Assembly: GCF_002902985.1 (NCBI RefSeq)
Contig: NZ_CP026167.1
Location: forward strand, 372,001-436,000
DNA: 64,000 nt
Source: Leclercia sp. LSNIH1
Lineage (GTDB): Bacteria > Pseudomonadota > Gammaproteobacteria > Enterobacterales > Enterobacteriaceae
Reading direction: 5' to 3'
Each line of letters begins with the position of its first letter. Position 1 is the stretch's first letter. The notes under the pieces are model-generated. The model made no database searches and was not told the DNA's origin. It was given only the letters and a program-made list of their open reading frames with translations. This document shows, in pieces, positions 35,501-46,588 of the stretch. Made by a program: the position numbers and the translations under genes.

Positions 35501-38500
35501 ATGTTGTACGATAAATCCCTTGAGAAGGATAACTGTGGTTTCGGCCTGATCGCCCACATAGAAGGCGAACCTAGCCACAAGGTAGTGCGTACCGCTATAC
35601 ACGCACTGGCCCGTATGCAGCACCGTGGCGCTATCCTTGCGGATGGTAAAACCGGCGACGGTTGCGGTCTGCTGCTGCAAAAACCGGATCGTTTCTTCCG
35701 TATCGTGGCGGAAGAGCGCGGCTGGCGTTTAGCCAAAAACTACGCTGTCGGCATGCTGTTCCTGAATCAGGACGCTGAAAAAGCCGCCGTATCACGCCGC
35801 ATCGTCGAAGAAGAACTTCAACGTGAAACCCTCTCTATTGTCGGCTGGCGCGATGTGCCAACCAACGAAGGGGTGCTCGGTGAAATCGCCCTCTCCTCGC
35901 TGCCTCGTATCGAGCAAATCTTTGTCAACGCGCCTGCGGGCTGGCGTCCGCGTGATATGGAACGCCGCCTGTTTATCGCCCGCCGCCGCATTGAAAAACG
36001 TCTCCAGGACGATAAAGAGTTCTACGTTTGTAGCCTCTCGAACCTGGTGAACATCTATAAAGGTCTCTGTATGCCGGCTGACCTGCCGCGCTTCTACCTG
36101 GACCTGGCGGACCTGCGTCTGGAATCGGCCATTTGCCTGTTCCACCAGCGCTTCTCCACCAACACCGTACCTCGCTGGCCGCTGGCTCAGCCGTTCCGCT
36201 ATCTGGCGCACAACGGCGAGATCAACACCATCACCGGTAACCGCCAGTGGGCCCGCGCCCGTACCTATAAATTCCAGACCCCGCTGATCCCGGATCTGCA
36301 CGATGCCGCGCCGTTCGTTAACGAAACCGGCTCGGACTCCAGCTCTATGGATAACATGCTGGAGCTGCTGCTCGCCGGCGGGATGGATATCGTCCGCGCC
36401 ATGCGCCTGCTCGTTCCACCAGCATGGCAGAACAACCCGGATATGGATCCGGAGCTGCGTGCCTTCTTCGACTTTAACTCCATGCACATGGAGCCGTGGG
36501 ATGGCCCGGCGGGTATCGTCATGTCCGACGGTCGCTTTGCCGCCTGTAACCTCGACCGTAACGGTCTGCGTCCGGCGCGCTATGTCATCACCAAAGACAA
36601 GCTGATCACCTGTGCCTCCGAAGTAGGCATCTGGGATTACCAGCCTGACGAAGTGGTAGAAAAAGGCCGCGTTGGCCCTGGCGAGCTGATGGTCATCGAC
36701 ACCCGTGGCGGTCGCATCCTGCACTCCGCGGAAACCGACAACGATCTGAAGAGCCGTCACCCGTATAAAGAGTGGATGGAGAAAAACGTCCGCCGTCTGG
36801 TGCCGTTCGAAGATCTGCCGGATAACGACGTGGGCAGCCGCGAGCTGGATGACGATACCCTCGCCAGCTACCAGAAACAGTTTAATTACAGTGCGGAAGA
36901 GCTGGACTCTGTTATCCGCGTACTGGGTGAAAACGGCCAGGAAGCGGTCGGCTCTATGGGTGACGATACCCCGTTTGCCGTGCTCTCCAGCCAGCCGCGC
37001 ATTATTTATGACTATTTCCGTCAGCAGTTCGCGCAGGTCACCAACCCGCCGATCGACCCGCTGCGTGAAGCCCACGTAATGTCGCTGGCGACCAGCATTG
37101 GTCGCGAGATGAACGTCTTCTGCGAAGCCGAAGGCCAGGCCCACCGTCTGACCTTTAAATCGCCGATCCTGCTCTACTCCGATTTTACCCAGCTGACCAC
37201 CATGCAAGAGGAGCACTACCGCGCCGACACGCTCGATATCACCTTCGACGTGACCGAAGCGAACCTCGAAGAGACGGTGAAAGCGCTGTGCGATAAGGCC
37301 GAACAGATGGTGCGTAACGGTACCGTTCTGCTGGTGCTGTCCGACCGTAATATCGCGAAGAACCGTCTGCCGGTTCCGGCGCCTATGGCGGTGGGTGCAA
37401 TCCAGACCCGCCTGGTGGAGAAGAGCCTGCGCTGCGACGCCAACATCATTGTTGAGACCGCAAGTGCGCGCGACCCGCACCACTTTGCCGTGCTGCTGGG
37501 CTTTGGTGCGACGGCGATCTACCCGTACCTGGCCTACGAAACGCTGGCAAAACTGGTCGACACCAACGCCATCGAAAAAGATTACCGTACCGTGATGCTG
37601 AACTACCGTAACGGCATCAACAAAGGTCTGTACAAGATCATGTCCAAAATGGGCATCTCGACCATCGCCTCTTACCGCTGCTCGAAGCTGTTCGAAGCCG
37701 TTGGTCTGCATGATGATGTCGCCGATCTCTGCTTCCAGGGCGTGATCAGCCGTATCGGCGGAGCGGGCTTCAGCGACTTCCAGCAGGATCTGCTGAATCT
37801 CTCCAAACGCGCCTGGCTGGCACGTAAGCCGCTGGATCAGGGCGGACAGCTGAAGTACGTGCACGGCGGCGAATACCACGCCTATAACCCGGACGTGGTT
37901 CGCACCCTGCAACAGGCTGTCCAGAGCGGCGAGTACAGCGATTATCAGCAGTATGCTGAGCTGGTTAACAACCGCCCGGCGGCCACACTGCGTGACCTGC
38001 TGGCGCTGAACCCGGGTGACGAGGCTGTGAGCATTGACGACGTAGAGCCTGCGTCTGAACTGTTCAAACGCTTCGATACCGCTGCGATGTCCATCGGTGC
38101 GCTGAGCCCTGAAGCCCACGAGGCGCTGGCCGAAGCGATGAACAGCATCGGCGGCAACTCTAACTCCGGCGAAGGCGGTGAAGATCCGGCGCGCTACGGC
38201 ACCAATAAAGTGTCGCGTATCAAGCAGGTGGCATCCGGTCGCTTCGGTGTGACCCCAGCGTACCTGGTCAACGCCGACGTGATTCAGATTAAAGTCGCTC
38301 AGGGTGCAAAACCGGGCGAAGGCGGCCAGTTACCGGGTGACAAAGTGACCCCATACATCGCCAAACTGCGCTACTCGGTACCGGGCGTGACGCTCATCTC
38401 CCCGCCGCCGCACCACGATATCTACTCTATCGAGGACTTAGCGCAGCTGATTTTCGATCTGAAACAGGTCAACCCGAAAGCGATGATCTCCGTGAAGCTG

Positions 38501-39961
38501 GTTTCCGAACCGGGTGTCGGCACCATCGCCACCGGCGTGGCAAAAGCCTATGCGGATCTCATCACCATCGCCGGTTACGACGGCGGCACCGGCGCAAGCC
38601 CGCTCTCCTCCGTGAAGTATGCGGGCTGTCCGTGGGAGCTGGGCCTGGTGGAAACCCAGCAGGCGCTGGTGGCTAACGGCCTGCGTCACAAGATCCGTCT
38701 GCAGGTGGATGGCGGCCTGAAAACCGGTCTCGACATCATTAAAGCGGCGATTCTGGGTGCAGAGAGCTTTGGTTTCGGTACCGGCCCGATGGTGGCGCTG
38801 GGCTGTAAATACCTGCGTATTTGTCACCTGAACAACTGCGCAACCGGTGTTGCTACCCAGGACGAGAAGCTGCGTAAGAACCACTATCACGGTCTGCCGT
38901 TCAAAGTGACCAACTACTTTGACTTCATCGCCCGCGAAACCCGCGAGCTGATGGCGCAGCTGGGCGTAACGCGTCTGGTGGATCTGATTGGCCGTACCGA
39001 CCTGCTGAAAGAGCTGGACGGGTTCACGGCTAAACAGCAGAACCTGAAGCTTTCCCGCCTGCTGGAAACGGCTGAGCCTAAGGCGGGCAAAGCGGTCTAC
39101 TGCACCGAGAACAACCCGCCGTTCGACAATGGCGTGCTGAATGCGCAGCTGTTACAGCAGGCGAAGCCGTTTGTGGATGAGAAGCAGAGCAAAACCTTCT
39201 GGTTTGATATTCGCAACACCGACCGTTCCGTAGGCGCGTCGCTCTCTGGCTACATCGCGCAGACGCACGGCGACCAGGGCCTGGCTGCCGATCCGATTAT
39301 CGCGCACTTCAGCGGTACCGCGGGCCAGAGCTTCGGCGTCTGGAACGCCGGCGGCGTTGAGCTGTACCTGACTGGCGATGCCAACGACTACGTCGGTAAA
39401 GGCATGGCGGGCGGTCTGCTGGCGGTACGTCCTCCGGTGGGTTCTGCCTTCCGCAGCTGTGATGCGAGCATCATCGGCAACACCTGTCTGTACGGTGCCA
39501 CCGGTGGTCGTCTGTTCGCCGCAGGCCGTGCAGGTGAGCGTTTTGCGGTGCGTAACTCCGGTGCTATCACCGTGGTGGAAGGTATCGGCGATAACGGCTG
39601 TGAATACATGACCGGCGGGATTGTCTGCGTACTGGGCAAAACGGGCGTTAACTTCGGTGCAGGTATGACCGGTGGTTTCGCCTACGTACTGGATGAAGAC
39701 GGTGAGTTCCGCAAACGCGTGAACACGGAACTGGTGGAAGTGCTGGAGGTTGATAGCCTGGCGATCCACGAAGAGCACCTGCGTGGTCTGATTACCGAGC
39801 ACGTGCATCATACCGGTTCCGTGCGCGGCGAAGAGATCCTGGCCAACTGGCCGGCGTTCTCTGCGAAATTCGCGCTGGTTAAACCGAAGTCCAGCGATGT
39901 TAAAGCCCTGTTGGGTCACCGTAGTCGTAGCGCAGCAGAGCTGCGTGTGCAGGCGCAGTAA
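35501..39961 (+). CDS. gltB: Glutamate synthase (NADPH) large subunit
   Basis: Alpha subunit of GOGAT: glutamine plus 2-oxoglutarate gives two glutamate. From MLYDKSLEKDNCGFG it is 1486 aa with GGAGG 9 nt upstream, matching the E. coli precursor. Cleavage exposes Cys12 as the type II amidotransferase nucleophile. Order: glutaminase (12-430), central domain, FMN-binding synthase domain (about 790-1190, GYDGGTGASPLSS), 3Fe-4S cysteines in CKYLRICHLNNC, and the GXGXG beta-helix at the C-terminus. The frame stays open upstream to at least 35411. It is followed by gltD at 9 bp. Confidence 0.97.
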   Translation: MLYDKSLEKDNCGFGLIAHIEGEPSHKVVRTAIHALARMQHRGAILADGKTGDGCGLLLQKPDRFFRIVAEERGWRLAKNYAVGMLFLNQDAEKAAVSRRIVEEELQRETLSIVGWRDVPTNEGVLGEIALSSLPRIEQIFVNAPAGWRPRDMERRLFIARRRIEKRLQDDKEFYVCSLSNLVNIYKGLCMPADLPRFYLDLADLRLESAICLFHQRFSTNTVPRWPLAQPFRYLAHNGEINTITGNRQWARARTYKFQTPLIPDLHDAAPFVNETGSDSSSMDNMLELLLAGGMDIVRAMRLLVPPAWQNNPDMDPELRAFFDFNSMHMEPWDGPAGIVMSDGRFAACNLDRNGLRPARYVITKDKLITCASEVGIWDYQPDEVVEKGRVGPGELMVIDTRGGRILHSAETDNDLKSRHPYKEWMEKNVRRLVPFEDLPDNDVGSRELDDDTLASYQKQFNYSAEELDSVIRVLGENGQEAVGSMGDDTPFAVLSSQPRIIYDYFRQQFAQVTNPPIDPLREAHVMSLATSIGREMNVFCEAEGQAHRLTFKSPILLYSDFTQLTTMQEEHYRADTLDITFDVTEANLEETVKALCDKAEQMVRNGTVLLVLSDRNIAKNRLPVPAPMAVGAIQTRLVEKSLRCDANIIVETASARDPHHFAVLLGFGATAIYPYLAYETLAKLVDTNAIEKDYRTVMLNYRNGINKGLYKIMSKMGISTIASYRCSKLFEAVGLHDDVADLCFQGVISRIGGAGFSDFQQDLLNLSKRAWLARKPLDQGGQLKYVHGGEYHAYNPDVVRTLQQAVQSGEYSDYQQYAELVNNRPAATLRDLLALNPGDEAVSIDDVEPASELFKRFDTAAMSIGALSPEAHEALAEAMNSIGGNSNSGEGGEDPARYGTNKVSRIKQVASGRFGVTPAYLVNADVIQIKVAQGAKPGEGGQLPGDKVTPYIAKLRYSVPGVTLISPPPHHDIYSIEDLAQLIFDLKQVNPKAMISVKLVSEPGVGTIATGVAKAYADLITIAGYDGGTGASPLSSVKYAGCPWELGLVETQQALVANGLRHKIRLQVDGGLKTGLDIIKAAILGAESFGFGTGPMVALGCKYLRICHLNNCATGVATQDEKLRKNHYHGLPFKVTNYFDFIARETRELMAQLGVTRLVDLIGRTDLLKELDGFTAKQQNLKLSRLLETAEPKAGKAVYCTENNPPFDNGVLNAQLLQQAKPFVDEKQSKTFWFDIRNTDRSVGASLSGYIAQTHGDQGLAADPIIAHFSGTAGQSFGVWNAGGVELYLTGDANDYVGKGMAGGLLAVRPPVGSAFRSCDASIIGNTCLYGATGGRLFAAGRAGERFAVRNSGAITVVEGIGDNGCEYMTGGIVCVLGKTGVNFGAGMTGGFAYVLDEDGEFRKRVNTELVEVLEVDSLAIHEEHLRGLITEHVHHTGSVRGEEILANWPAFSAKFALVKPKSSDVKALLGHRSRSAAELRVQAQ

Positions 39962-41389
<1,428 letters not shown>

Positions 41390-41395
41390 TCCTGA

Positions 41396-41423
41396 CGGAT
41401 CGGCGGGCCTGCTCGCCGATCCG
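41396..41423. terminator. Hairpin between gltD and the convergent fimbrial operon
   Basis: CGGATCGGCG and CGCCGATCCG form a perfect 10-bp stem with an 8-nt loop, 7 bp after the gltD stop and adjoining the stop of the last fimbrial gene. No long T run follows on either strand, so it may work with Rho. The location suggests it serves both transcripts. Confidence 0.6.
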
Positions 41424-41424
41424 A

Positions 41425-42126
41425 TTACAAGTAAACAAGGCTGATAACGGCTTCACCATCCAGCTTAATCGTCTGGCTACTTCCTAACGCGTTCGCCACC
41501 GTGGCGCTAACCTGCAACGGTATCGTGGCTGTGCTGATGGGTTGCGGAGCCAGCGTGCCTTTTTGCACCAGGGTATAAAAATAATCCTGCTTTGTTGGCA
41601 ACGGCAGCAGGTCACTTTTTTCCCAGGTTCCTTTCGGATTTACCGCACCGGCAACCTCCACCGCCACGCTGCGATCGCCATCTGATGCGATGACATTCAT
41701 GGCATCAATCTGCACGGCATAACTGCCGATGGGCTTGTTTTCCGCCGTCATGCCCAGGCCAAACAGCCGTGATGGATCACTGACATACTGACCGCCGTTA
41801 ATCTGAAAACGTGGCCCTTCCTGGCCTTGATTATCCCTGCCCCAGACGACCGAAGTGGCCCGCGTATCCCGCGCGGTGATGGCTACCGCCGTGGACGATT
41901 CACAGGTGATGCTCAAAACCAGATCCCGCGTTCCCAGCTGTGTAAAAGCGTTGCGGGTTAAGCTCCCGGCGCTGCGCGAATTGAAGTCCACAACGCCATT
42001 ATTGCTCAGGACGGGCGTGCAGGCAGCGGCATCGGCGGTAAGCTCAAAATCAATACTGACGGTGTCACTCGCCATGACAGGCACCGCCATGAAGGCCGCA
42101 ATTAGCAGGCAAAAACCACGCATCAT
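41425..42126 (-). CDS. DUF1120-type fimbrial subunit (YhcF/GltF-like), last gene of fimbrial operon
   Basis: A 233-aa secreted protein with signal peptide residues 1-19 (ending PVMA|SD). It has the two spaced cysteines of DUF1120 pilin-like proteins (AACTPVLSNNG and ITCESS). The C-terminus AVISLVYL has alternating hydrophobics and a penultimate tyrosine, the usual chaperone-recognition strand. It shares family features with the first gene of the operon but is well diverged, so it is more likely a minor or tip subunit. The start overlaps the upstream gene's stop by 4 bp. Confidence 0.8.
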   Translation of the reverse strand: MMRGFCLLIAAFMAVPVMASDTVSIDFELTADAAACTPVLSNNGVVDFNSRSAGSLTRNAFTQLGTRDLVLSITCESSTAVAITARDTRATSVVWGRDNQGQEGPRFQINGGQYVSDPSRLFGLGMTAENKPIGSYAVQIDAMNVIASDGDRSVAVEVAGAVNPKGTWEKSDLLPLPTKQDYFYTLVQKGTLAPQPISTATIPLQVSATVANALGSSQTIKLDGEAVISLVYL

Positions 42127-42653
42127 TGCGCCTCCAGGTTTATATTCAGGTTTCCGCGCCAGGTGGTCTGTTCCGTTACCGGACCGGGTTTAACGCGCGT
42201 CGCCACCAGCAGGGAGATGGAGGCATTTTTGCCAAACACCTCATCGCCGTTGCTGAATGCCAGCCCCTCGTTCAGCGACACCTGTAACGTTTCACTGCTC
42301 CCGGAGCGGAGCACGGTATCCGCTCTGTTTACCGACGCAAGACGCACCGGACGATCGTCAACGTACGCATGTGCTGCCGTAATGAGCATCTCCCCTTCGC
42401 TACCGAATGAGAAGGTGCCGTTATGCGGCAGGTCGCTGCCGAAAAACAGCCGTATTCGCTGCGGTTCGCTACAGTTCACCTGCACCTTAATCTGTTTTTC
42501 CGGAAGCGTTATCCACGGCCCGGTAGCCTGCTGTCGCTCGGCCGGGCTTAGCCGGGTGTAGGCGATCTTTTGCTGGCTGGCGATAAGCTGGCACTCCGCC
42601 AGGCTCTGGCAGGGTATTAACCCTATCGCCGCCAGCAGCAGATAACATTTCAT
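42123..42653 (-). CDS. Putative minor fimbrial protein (YhcE-position gene)
   Basis: A 176-aa exported protein with signal peptide about 1-19 (ending SLA|ECQL) and two cysteines (ECQLIAS and VNCSEPQ). I placed the start at the ATG overlapping the usher stop (ATGA), with AAGGAG 7 nt upstream; a GTG two codons earlier sits too close to that site. I recognise no catalytic motif. Position after the usher and size suggest a minor pilin or adaptor. The end, LNINLEAQ, lacks the classic penultimate aromatic, so its assembly role is uncertain. Confidence 0.65.
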   Translation of the reverse strand: MKCYLLLAAIGLIPCQSLAECQLIASQQKIAYTRLSPAERQQATGPWITLPEKQIKVQVNCSEPQRIRLFFGSDLPHNGTFSFGSEGEMLITAAHAYVDDRPVRLASVNRADTVLRSGSSETLQVSLNEGLAFSNGDEVFGKNASISLLVATRVKPGPVTEQTTWRGNLNINLEAQ

Positions 42654-45022
42654 TGGCACACTCCTTTTGCCGTTTCATAAAATACGTCCGTCTGCGCCTG
42701 GTCTGGCAGGGTTAGCTGAATGCGGCAACTCCCGGATTCATCCTGCGCCACCAGTACCTGTCGCGCGCTGGCGTTGTTCAGGAATACCACGCCATCATCA
42801 ACCGAGGTGGTAAGGTAGTTGCCTTGCGTATCCATAATGGCTCTGTTTTTCGGCAGCTTTTTGCCATCCTGCATGGTCACTTCAAGCAAGACGCGGCGCT
42901 GGGTTACGGCAGCAAACTGAACCTTACTTACCGATCCCCTGCCCAGACTCAGGAATCGAGTCCCGTTGCCAACATCCATATTCTTCGGCAACGTTTCGGT
43001 ATTTAACTCCACACGCGAGTTTTGCCACGCGTTCAGCGCAGGCAGCACCGCGTAGCCGCGGGCATCCGTCCACACCGGCCCCTGCGGCGTGTCGATTTTA
43101 ATACCGGCAATCGGCTGATCCAGCGAGACAACCCCAAAGGTGTCACGCACCGGCAACGGCGAAAAGGTAACGCCTTCTCCGTGCGCCACGATCCCGCCCT
43201 GCAGAGAGCCCGAATAGCTGCGTTGGCTATCGTTGGCCAGGCTGGCGTTAAGCATCAGCTGGGAGTAGTGCAGGTTACTGCTTAGCCCCGCGCTGACGCT
43301 TTGATTCTTCTCTTTCTGGTCAAACTCGGTCCCCAATGAATAACCATTTTCATTCGAGATATTTCCCATCACCGTTGAGCCATAGCGGGTGGAGCTGCCC
43401 TCCCGGCGGACGTAAGTGTTTACGTTGCTTTTGCCGAGCGGGAAGCTGACATTGAAGTAGAACAGATCGTCTTTTTTACCGTTGGTATCGCTCAGCTGAT
43501 GCTGCCAGTTGGTCGAAACATAGGCTGAAAACAGATTGCTCCCCCATCCCGCGTTGATATACCGCGTTTTGCCGGACTGGTTACGGTTCTTCGTTTCGTA
43601 AAGGCTGGCGCTGAACGTCCCTGCCTTGCTGGTTTGCCACTGCAATCCAACGGAATAATCATGCTTTTTGATCGCCGTAAAACCGCGGTCAATAAACTCC
43701 GAGAACTCCCGATAGCCCGGCGAGTAATAGCCCGCCGACGCGGTCACGCTGATGCCTATCGCTGACGTCAGGCTGGCTTCGAGACGATAGCTTTGTCCCT
43801 GGCGCGCGTTTTCATGGTCATAGGACTGATTGACCTTAAGGCTCAGCAGGGTCGAAGAAGAAGGCGCCGTATTCAGGCCAACGCCGGCGGCCTGGAAGTC
43901 CCGGGCCAGGATTGCCCCCAGGTTGATATTACTCCCGGGCAGCAGCCGCCAGCCGCCCGACGCGCTCAGCACCAGCGGTTTTTTGTTGTAATCATCACTC
44001 ACCTGGCCAAACGCCAGAAACAGACCCGCCGGATTACCCAGCCTCTGCAGATAGAGTGAGGCGGGGATCGTATAGCTATGCTGGGTGCCGTCGGTCTCGA
44101 CAACCGTTACGCTGAGATCGCTGGTGTAGTTGCGCAGAGCAACATCAGTAAGCGTAAAAGGCCCCACCGGAACGAGGGTGGAATAGACGAGCGTACCCTG
44201 CTGGCGAATCTCTACGCGCGCCTGCGAGGTATTAGCGATCCCGCTCACCCTGACCATGCTCTGCTGCGCATCCAGACCGCTTTCCGGCGACAGGGAGACG
44301 CCGTACAGGCTGGTCCCCTGCAGCAGCCCGTTATTCATGCCGACTTCACCCAGTTGTGCGGTTGTGCGCAAATTAACAAAGGTGCGCTGCAAATAGGTCT
44401 GGCTGTTTTCGCTGTTAAACTTGCCTTCCGACTGGCTTAATAACTGGTTGGTGCGCAGTAGCCACCCGGCGACGTTCACCCCGCCTTCAAGCTGCGCCTG
44501 AGACCAGGTAGAGCTGCCGCCGCTATATTCGTTGCGCGAAGACATGGCGGAATAGTTAAGAACGGCGGCGGTTCCCTCCATGGCAAAATCCGTAACAGTT
44601 TTACCCGGTTGGGCGATCTCTTCAGGGGGGATCACCAGCTCGATCATCTCCTGGCCGGGATCGGCCTTTACCACGGTCTGAGGATGGAGTTTCAGATAAT
44701 CGTAACACCCTTCCTGATAGTCGCTGGGGATACGAATATGGGCATGCTCCATTAATGACTTGTCGAAGCAAAGCTCGCCCTGCCGCTGGAAATGCGCCAG
44801 CGTGCGACCTTTATTCTGCCCGTTAACTTTCAGCGTAACCGTCGTCTGCCCGGGCATAAAACGTGCTTCCTCAGCAAAATATGACGAAACCGTGGGATCG
44901 ATGCCCAGCGACCTTAAGGTTTCACTATCAAATTCGAGAGAGCCTGCATCGATTTCTGCAGCTTTCCCCTGTCGCGCGCAGATCAGGCTGACTGCACACA
45001 TAAGCAGCGTTCTTTTAAACAT
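42650..45022 (-). CDS. Fimbrial outer-membrane usher (YhcD-like)
   Basis: A 790-aa PapC/FimD-superfamily usher that receives chaperone-subunit complexes and translocates them across the outer membrane. The signal peptide is residues 1-21. An N-terminal domain (DAGSLEFDSETLRSLGID onward) is followed by a 24-strand barrel with plug and by C-terminal domains. The two cysteines near the end (GSCRIQL and KGVCQ) match the C-terminal disulfide of ushers. E. coli YhcD, at the same locus, has nearly the same length. It lies 20 bp downstream of the chaperone gene. Confidence 0.92.
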   Translation of the reverse strand: MFKRTLLMCAVSLICARQGKAAEIDAGSLEFDSETLRSLGIDPTVSSYFAEEARFMPGQTTVTLKVNGQNKGRTLAHFQRQGELCFDKSLMEHAHIRIPSDYQEGCYDYLKLHPQTVVKADPGQEMIELVIPPEEIAQPGKTVTDFAMEGTAAVLNYSAMSSRNEYSGGSSTWSQAQLEGGVNVAGWLLRTNQLLSQSEGKFNSENSQTYLQRTFVNLRTTAQLGEVGMNNGLLQGTSLYGVSLSPESGLDAQQSMVRVSGIANTSQARVEIRQQGTLVYSTLVPVGPFTLTDVALRNYTSDLSVTVVETDGTQHSYTIPASLYLQRLGNPAGLFLAFGQVSDDYNKKPLVLSASGGWRLLPGSNINLGAILARDFQAAGVGLNTAPSSSTLLSLKVNQSYDHENARQGQSYRLEASLTSAIGISVTASAGYYSPGYREFSEFIDRGFTAIKKHDYSVGLQWQTSKAGTFSASLYETKNRNQSGKTRYINAGWGSNLFSAYVSTNWQHQLSDTNGKKDDLFYFNVSFPLGKSNVNTYVRREGSSTRYGSTVMGNISNENGYSLGTEFDQKEKNQSVSAGLSSNLHYSQLMLNASLANDSQRSYSGSLQGGIVAHGEGVTFSPLPVRDTFGVVSLDQPIAGIKIDTPQGPVWTDARGYAVLPALNAWQNSRVELNTETLPKNMDVGNGTRFLSLGRGSVSKVQFAAVTQRRVLLEVTMQDGKKLPKNRAIMDTQGNYLTTSVDDGVVFLNNASARQVLVAQDESGSCRIQLTLPDQAQTDVFYETAKGVCQ

Positions 45023-45042
45023 CCTTGTTTTCCCTGAACGAC

Positions 45043-45714
45043 TTACTGCAATGGTGCTATATAGTTTTCACCTTTGTATCCGTAACGGCTGGCGGGATAA
45101 AATTGCACTTTTGTATCCGCTTTATTGGGTAAGGCTACGGTCGTGCTGGTGTGCGGCAGTAAATAAGTATTTTTCAACGTACCCTGTTGACCGGAGGGTA
45201 ATGTTGTAAACCCGGCCGCCATACGAACCACGTAATTCGAGGGATTGGTCACGACCAGAGAATTGCCCTGCTTATGCCATTCAAGATGCTTCCAGGGAGT
45301 GAGATCCTGGGCAAGCCCCGCCGGGTGAATAATCACCGGTAAATCCTGACGAATGGTGACCGCAACCCGCTCTTTGCCCTTTTCCCTGGGCGGTATACCT
45401 TCGAAGGTGACTCTTTTGAGCTCTTCCTGCATCAGCGGCTTTTGTAACTGCAGCATAAAACGCATCCGCTGTACGGCCCCCGTCTCAACCCTGACAACGG
45501 GTTGAGAAACAATAACGCGAACACCTTTATCGCTTTCCGGCAAATCCACAATATTGGTATAAAGCAAAGCAGGTCTGGAATCCGTATTCCTCACGTTCAT
45601 ACTGGCTTCCCCTTTTTCGGCATCAATTAATAAGACCGATGTTTCGGGTACCATACCGGAGGCGTAACTCTGCACAGAAATAAATAAAAGAGAGAAAATA
45701 ACGCTACGCTTCAT
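45043..45714 (-). CDS. Periplasmic fimbrial chaperone (YhcA-like)
   Basis: A 223-aa PapD-superfamily chaperone with signal peptide 1-18 (ending SYA|SGM). It has two Ig-like domains. The G1 donor-strand region is VETGAVQRMRFMLQLQ, and the domain-linking region reads VTIRQDLPVIIHP, where PapD has its conserved lysine, so the anchoring contact may differ. It lies between the major subunit gene and the usher, separated from the former by a hairpin. Confidence 0.9.
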   Translation of the reverse strand: MKRSVIFSLLFISVQSYASGMVPETSVLLIDAEKGEASMNVRNTDSRPALLYTNIVDLPESDKGVRVIVSQPVVRVETGAVQRMRFMLQLQKPLMQEELKRVTFEGIPPREKGKERVAVTIRQDLPVIIHPAGLAQDLTPWKHLEWHKQGNSLVVTNPSNYVVRMAAGFTTLPSGQQGTLKNTYLLPHTSTTVALPNKADTKVQFYPASRYGYKGENYIAPLQ

Positions 45715-45825
45715 AACATTCCCTTCCGCTGCGATAATGAAAAAGTTTATTAACTCCCAGAGAGGGTATTATGAATCCTGAAATGTAATTATTTGACAGG
45801 AAACAGGTGTCCTATATTTAAATGC

Positions 45826-45860
45826 AGTGCGGCGTGTTTTTATTATTAAATCGCCGCACT
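45826..45860 (-). terminator. Hairpin between major pilin and chaperone genes
   Basis: AGTGCGGCG and CGCCGCACT form a perfect 9-bp stem with a 17-nt AT-rich loop, 14 bp after the pilin gene. In many fimbrial operons such a structure protects or terminates the pilin mRNA so that subunits exceed chaperone and usher. The same role is inferred here. Confidence 0.6.
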
Positions 45861-45874
45861 CATTATTTTACGGC

Positions 45875-46588
45875 TTACAGATAAACAAGGCTCAGAGTGG
45901 CACTACCATTCAGAACGATTTCATCACTACCCAGTACAGAACTTGGCTGCACGCCTGCTGCAATTTTCAAAGGTACAGTCATTTCTTTGAACATCTTCGG
46001 TTCCAGGGAACCCACCTCTCCTGCAGTGACAATACGCGAGTTGTCATTACTCTGTTGCCCGTAAGACGCGGTACGCCAGGTTGCCCCTTGATCATCAGAA
46101 ACAAGCATGTTTGCCGCTACGCTATCTGCGGTGAGTTTTGCGCCGTCTACGGCGACACTATAGGCACCGATTTTCGCATCATTAGTCGCTACACCCAGAC
46201 CAAAGGCGAAATAGGGTTCTGTGACCTTCATGCCACCTGTGAATGCAGAATTAATATACGCACTGGAAGAGAGATTGGCTGCTGAACTGGCGCGGTTATC
46301 AGCCATGGTGAAGCCAATGGCTGTTGCGGCATCACAGGTTACGGTTAAGGTAATATCTTTAGAACCCAGCTGCACCAGGGCATTGCCAGCGGGAGCTTTA
46401 CGAATTGACGAGGCAGCAATGGAACCAAAAGCGACTTCACCGCTATTGCTTAATGCCGGGGTGCACGCAGCGGGAAGAATGGTGCCAGAGACTTTCATGG
46501 TGACATCGTCAGCAGCATTCACCTGAGCAGAGACCAGCAGTGCAGCGCCCACAGCCAGAGTGGCTACGTTCTTTTTAAACAGAGTCAT
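45875..46588 (-). CDS. DUF1120-type major fimbrial subunit (GltF-like), first gene of operon
   Basis: A 237-aa exported protein with signal peptide 1-25 (ending VNA|ADDV). Two cysteines (AACTPALSNSG and VTCDAAT) are placed as in DUF1120 proteins. It has a low-aromatic, Ala/Ser/Thr-rich pilin composition. The C-terminus ATLSLVYL carries the penultimate-Tyr motif bound by periplasmic chaperones. Being first in the operon and followed by a hairpin fits a highly expressed major subunit. In E. coli gltF holds the matching position, but on the opposite strand. Confidence 0.82.
   Translation of the reverse strand: MTLFKKNVATLAVGAALLVSAQVNAADDVTMKVSGTILPAACTPALSNSGEVAFGSIAASSIRKAPAGNALVQLGSKDITLTVTCDAATAIGFTMADNRASSAANLSSSAYINSAFTGGMKVTEPYFAFGLGVATNDAKIGAYSVAVDGAKLTADSVAANMLVSDDQGATWRTASYGQQSNDNSRIVTAGEVGSLEPKMFKEMTVPLKIAAGVQPSSVLGSDEIVLNGSATLSLVYL

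Noticed and set aside
35792..38119. 775-codon open frame antisense to gltB
   Set aside because: It mirrors the gltB codon pattern, has no ribosome site and its product has no recognisable domain. Long antisense frames are expected opposite highly biased GC-rich genes.
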